Part shown: one piece after another, positions 61,381 through 64,000 of the stretch
Layout of the letters: each line of letters opens with the position of its first letter
Position numbering within the stretch: the first letter of the stretch is position 1
Assembly (NCBI RefSeq): GCF_040939455.1
Contig: NC_134129.1
Span: 19,666,001-19,730,000, forward strand
DNA length: 64,000 nucleotides
Reading direction: 5' to 3'
Origin: Microcebus murinus
Lineage: Eukaryota; Chordata; Mammalia; Primates; Cheirogaleidae
Program-made: the position numbers and the translations under genes
Notes under the pieces: model-generated
What the model saw: only the letters and a program-made list of their open reading frames with translations
What the model was told of the DNA's origin: nothing
Database searches by the model: none

Positions 61381-61849
61381 AAGCCTTTTGAAAAAAAATT
61401 CATGGCAGCTCAAGCTGTGTGCAATGTGGGTTAAAAATTGCACTGTTTAGCACCTTTGGAGACTTCAGGGGTATGTTATACAGGGTTTTTATTTACGTGA
61501 AGAGTCAAAGAACCTCCTGTCTTTCAATTCACTTACTTTAATAATGGTTGTTTGGTCTCATTTAGATAATGCATTGACTCACTACTTTTCCAAGCCCTCA
61601 CTTCCTTCTTACTTAGTTAAGATGCCATGGTCCATTACTATAATTTCTCCCTTGCGTATGCCATCAGCAACTTTGTCATTTTCTCCCTAAGTAGATGAAT
61701 GTCACTAGAGAAAATCCCACTTATTTCACATTTATTGTATTACCATATCTCAAATGGCTCCTCGATACTACCCGTGAGTCCTACTACATTCTCCTACTAA
61801 ATTTGCTTCCATACCAGACTTTATTAGATTGTTGATATTTGAGCTTTCT

Positions 61850-62765
61850 ATTTTTTTTGGATGTGAGCATTTAATGCTGTTAGTTTTCCTCTCAGGAATG
61901 CTTTTACTGAATCCCACAGATTTTGATAACTTGTGTCCCAGTTATCATTTAGTTCAAAGAATGTTTTGATTTCTTTCTGTATTTCCTCCTTTACCTAATA
62001 GTTATTCAATAATAGATTGTTTAATTTCCGTGAGTTTGTGAAGTGGTGTGTATTTCTGTTGGAATGGAACTCTAATTTTATACTACTATGATCTGATGAG
62101 ATACACAGTATTATTTCTATCTTTTTTTTTTTTTATTTTGTTGAGGTCTGAGTTGTGGCCTCATATATGTTATCAATTTTGAAGAAAGTTCCATGAGCTG
62201 ATGAGAAGAATGTATATTCAGTTTTATGTGGGTGGAATGTTCTGTAGAGGTCTGTCAGACCCTTTTGTTCTAGAGATCTGTTTAAGTCCATCATTTGTTT
62301 TGCTTATTTTCTGTTTGGAAGATCTGTCCTGTTCATTCAGTGGGGTGTTAAAGTTCTCTGCTACTTATGGCATTATGGTTTATCATGCTATTTAGATCAG
62401 ACAGGGCTTGCTTTATGTACCTGGGTGCTCCGGAGTTGGGTGCATAAATATTAAGAATTGTTAAGTCTTCTTGTTGGATCTTCCCTTTCACCATTGTATA
62501 GTGGCCATCTTTGTCCTTTCTTACTTTTGCTATTTTAAAGCTTATGTTATCTAAAATAAGTATAGCTACCCCTGCTTTCTTTTGACTTCCATTTGCCTGG
62601 TGGATTGTTTTCCATCCCTTCACCTTGAGTCTGAAAGTATCTTTGTGGGTTAGATGCATTTCCTGTAGACAGCAGATACTAAGCGTGTGGATTTTCATCC
62701 ACTCTGCCAGTCTGCATCTCTTCAGAGGACAATTCAAGTCATTCACATTTATTTTTATTTTTTTA
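61850..62765 (-). mobile_element. L1 ORF2 fragment (5' part of ORF2)
   Basis: The minus strand encodes a diverged endonuclease-domain remnant: DLNCPLKRCRLAEWMK, LQEMHLTHKDTFRLKVKGW, QANGSQKKAGVAILILD, then LTILNIYAPNSGAPRYIKQ. No 3' UTR is attached and the frame later breaks. Its upstream end meets the foldback at 62732-62857. Confidence 0.88.
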
Positions 62766-62857
62766 TTTTTTTATACATGCACTGTGCATAATATAAATAA
62801 ATTATGCACGGTGCATGTATAAAAAATAAATAATAAATAAATGTGAATGACTTGAAT
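62732..62857. repeat. Large imperfect palindrome at the L1 edge
   Basis: ATTCAAGTCATTCACATTTA on the left is repeated inverted as TAAATGTGAATGACTTGAAT at the right end. The central ATACATGCACTGTGCATAAT (62773-62792) pairs with 62801-62820 with one mismatch around an 8-base loop. Confidence 0.93.
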
Positions 62858-62902
62858 CATGGCTTGAAAAAATATATACAATAAGTTGTCACGATTTTGA
62901 TA

Positions 62903-63085
62903 TTTACTGAGGACTTATAGGCTGGCTTAGAGACTTTACATATATTAACTCATTTTTAATCATCGCTGTAATTTTATGACATACCCTTACCATCACCTTC
63001 TTCTTACAGGTGAAGCTGGTGAGTTACAGAGAGGCTGAGTCACTTGCCCAAGATTACTCAGTCAAGAACTAGGATTTGAATGAGG
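62903..63085 (+). repeat. MIR SINE
   Basis: CTGAGGACTTATAGGCTGGC, TTTACATATATTAACTCATT, GAGAGGCTGAGTCACTTGCC and AACTAGGATTTGAATGAGG follow full MIR order. Confidence 0.85.
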
Positions 63086-64000
63086 GAAGCTTGATTTCAG
63101 AGTTCCTAATCATCATATAACATGGCATGTAACTCAGCAGTGACATGTCTATCATTTTCCCCACTCAGATTTATCCTTTCTTCTTGACTTTGGCCACTAC
63201 TACTAGATAGGGCCAATGGGCTTTACCTACTAGGGAAAAATAATATGGCAATGAGGTAGAAGAAGAATCCAGGATGTCTAACAGGGGTACCTGCCTGACT
63301 CCTGGGTCCATTCCTGAACTCTAGTTGAAATAAATGATGTAGATTCAGATCTCGTTAGAATTTGGAAAATTGAAAAATTTCACAAAATATAAGTTCTCCT
63401 TCCCGCATCCCAGAAAGCATGTACATTATATGGAATTATATGGAATGAAGGTATTTTCCTTTTTAATTTCTGAAATAAATTGTGGAACTGATTTGTGATC
63501 AGTGGAGTGTGTTACAGAACACATGATAAAGGGAATGAAACACATTTGGAGTACACAGGTAGAAATATATCTTTTTTGGTGCAACACACCAGAAAATGGT
63601 TTCCTTTTTCTTTTCCTCAAATGCTTTTAACTTTTTTTTTTTTTCATCTGAGAATGTAACATTTTTCAACATTTCTTGTCTTTACAGGTTAGTTGAAAGT
63701 TGAAGATTATGTGCTAAGGGTAAATGGCACACTTAGTGTCAAGAGATGGCCTTCATTTCGGCAGGAATGATTGGGAACATGGGCTGAAAATAAAAGTCCT
63801 GAATTCCTCAGATCCAAGTGCCCCAGTTCACAGCAGTTTAACTAGGGCAGTGGCCTTTGCAACACTGGATGACAGGTGCGTCTCTTCTCTGCGCTGGCTC
63901 CCGGTAAGGGACACCTACCACAAAACCACGTTGAAAATCTCCTTGCTCCTCTTTTATTTAGAGCACAGTGTGGGTTCTACTCTGCTTCTCTGACACCATC
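63086..64000. other. Unassigned distal sequence
   Basis: No exon or repeat was recognised. From about 63724 to 63993 there is a plus-strand open frame of 89 codons in relatively GC-rich sequence, without a known motif. It may be an unrecognised old repeat. Confidence 0.4.

Noticed and set aside
62348..62746. 132-codon minus-strand frame resembling an endonuclease
   Set aside because: It is an L1 ORF2 fragment, not a host gene; annotated as a mobile element.

Overview
This is nuclear DNA from a strepsirrhine primate, most likely a lemur. It has vertebrate exon-intron genes with GT-AG introns and a single CpG-island promoter. About a dozen Alu elements carry the linker 'AATTAATTGGCCAACTAA', which I associate with lemur/galago Alus. 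There are lineage-type L1 3' ends and several cut-and-paste DNA transposons that look young for a primate. The species call is inference; no species-specific marker was read.

The locus matches the human 4p12 neighbourhood GNPDA2 - GUF1 - YIPF7, here in inverted orientation. Positions 1-1043 hold the 3' end of GNPDA2 on the + strand: an intron, then the last coding exon at 982-1043. GUF1 runs on the - strand from 24274 down to 4619. All 17 coding exons could be placed with canonical splice sites and a continuous 660-residue frame. It encodes the mitochondrial LepA/EF4-type ribosome-associated GTPase. GNPDA2 and GUF1 therefore converge tail to tail over 3.6 kb of 3' UTR and spacer. The GUF1 promoter is a CpG island around 24100-24540 with ETS/GABP-like and CRE-like sites.

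From 24.5 to 36.7 kb the sequence has no recognised exon and is rich in transposons. YIPF7 follows on the + strand, with five coding exons between 36709 and 61037. It encodes a five-pass Yip1-domain membrane protein of the early secretory pathway. Its introns are packed with Alu, L1, Tigger/mariner, hAT and possible LTR sequence. The last 3 kb (61.0-64.0 kb) hold the YIPF7 3' UTR and an antisense L1 ORF2 fragment that ends in a striking foldback.

The observation most worth checking is the 5' splice site after YIPF7 coding exon 2. It reads GAAG|ATAAGT, where GAAG|GTAAGT is expected. Every nearby cryptic donor, or skipping of the exon, would truncate the protein before its membrane domain, although all five exons keep a clean reading frame. 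Other notable signals are substitutions at conserved LepA positions in GUF1, a strong-context upstream ORF in the GUF1 leader, four copies of a TA-flanked DNA transposon carrying the same short acidic reading frame, and a 29-base poly(C) run inside an Alu. I found no CRISPR array, no bacterial-type operon and no clearly new gene system.
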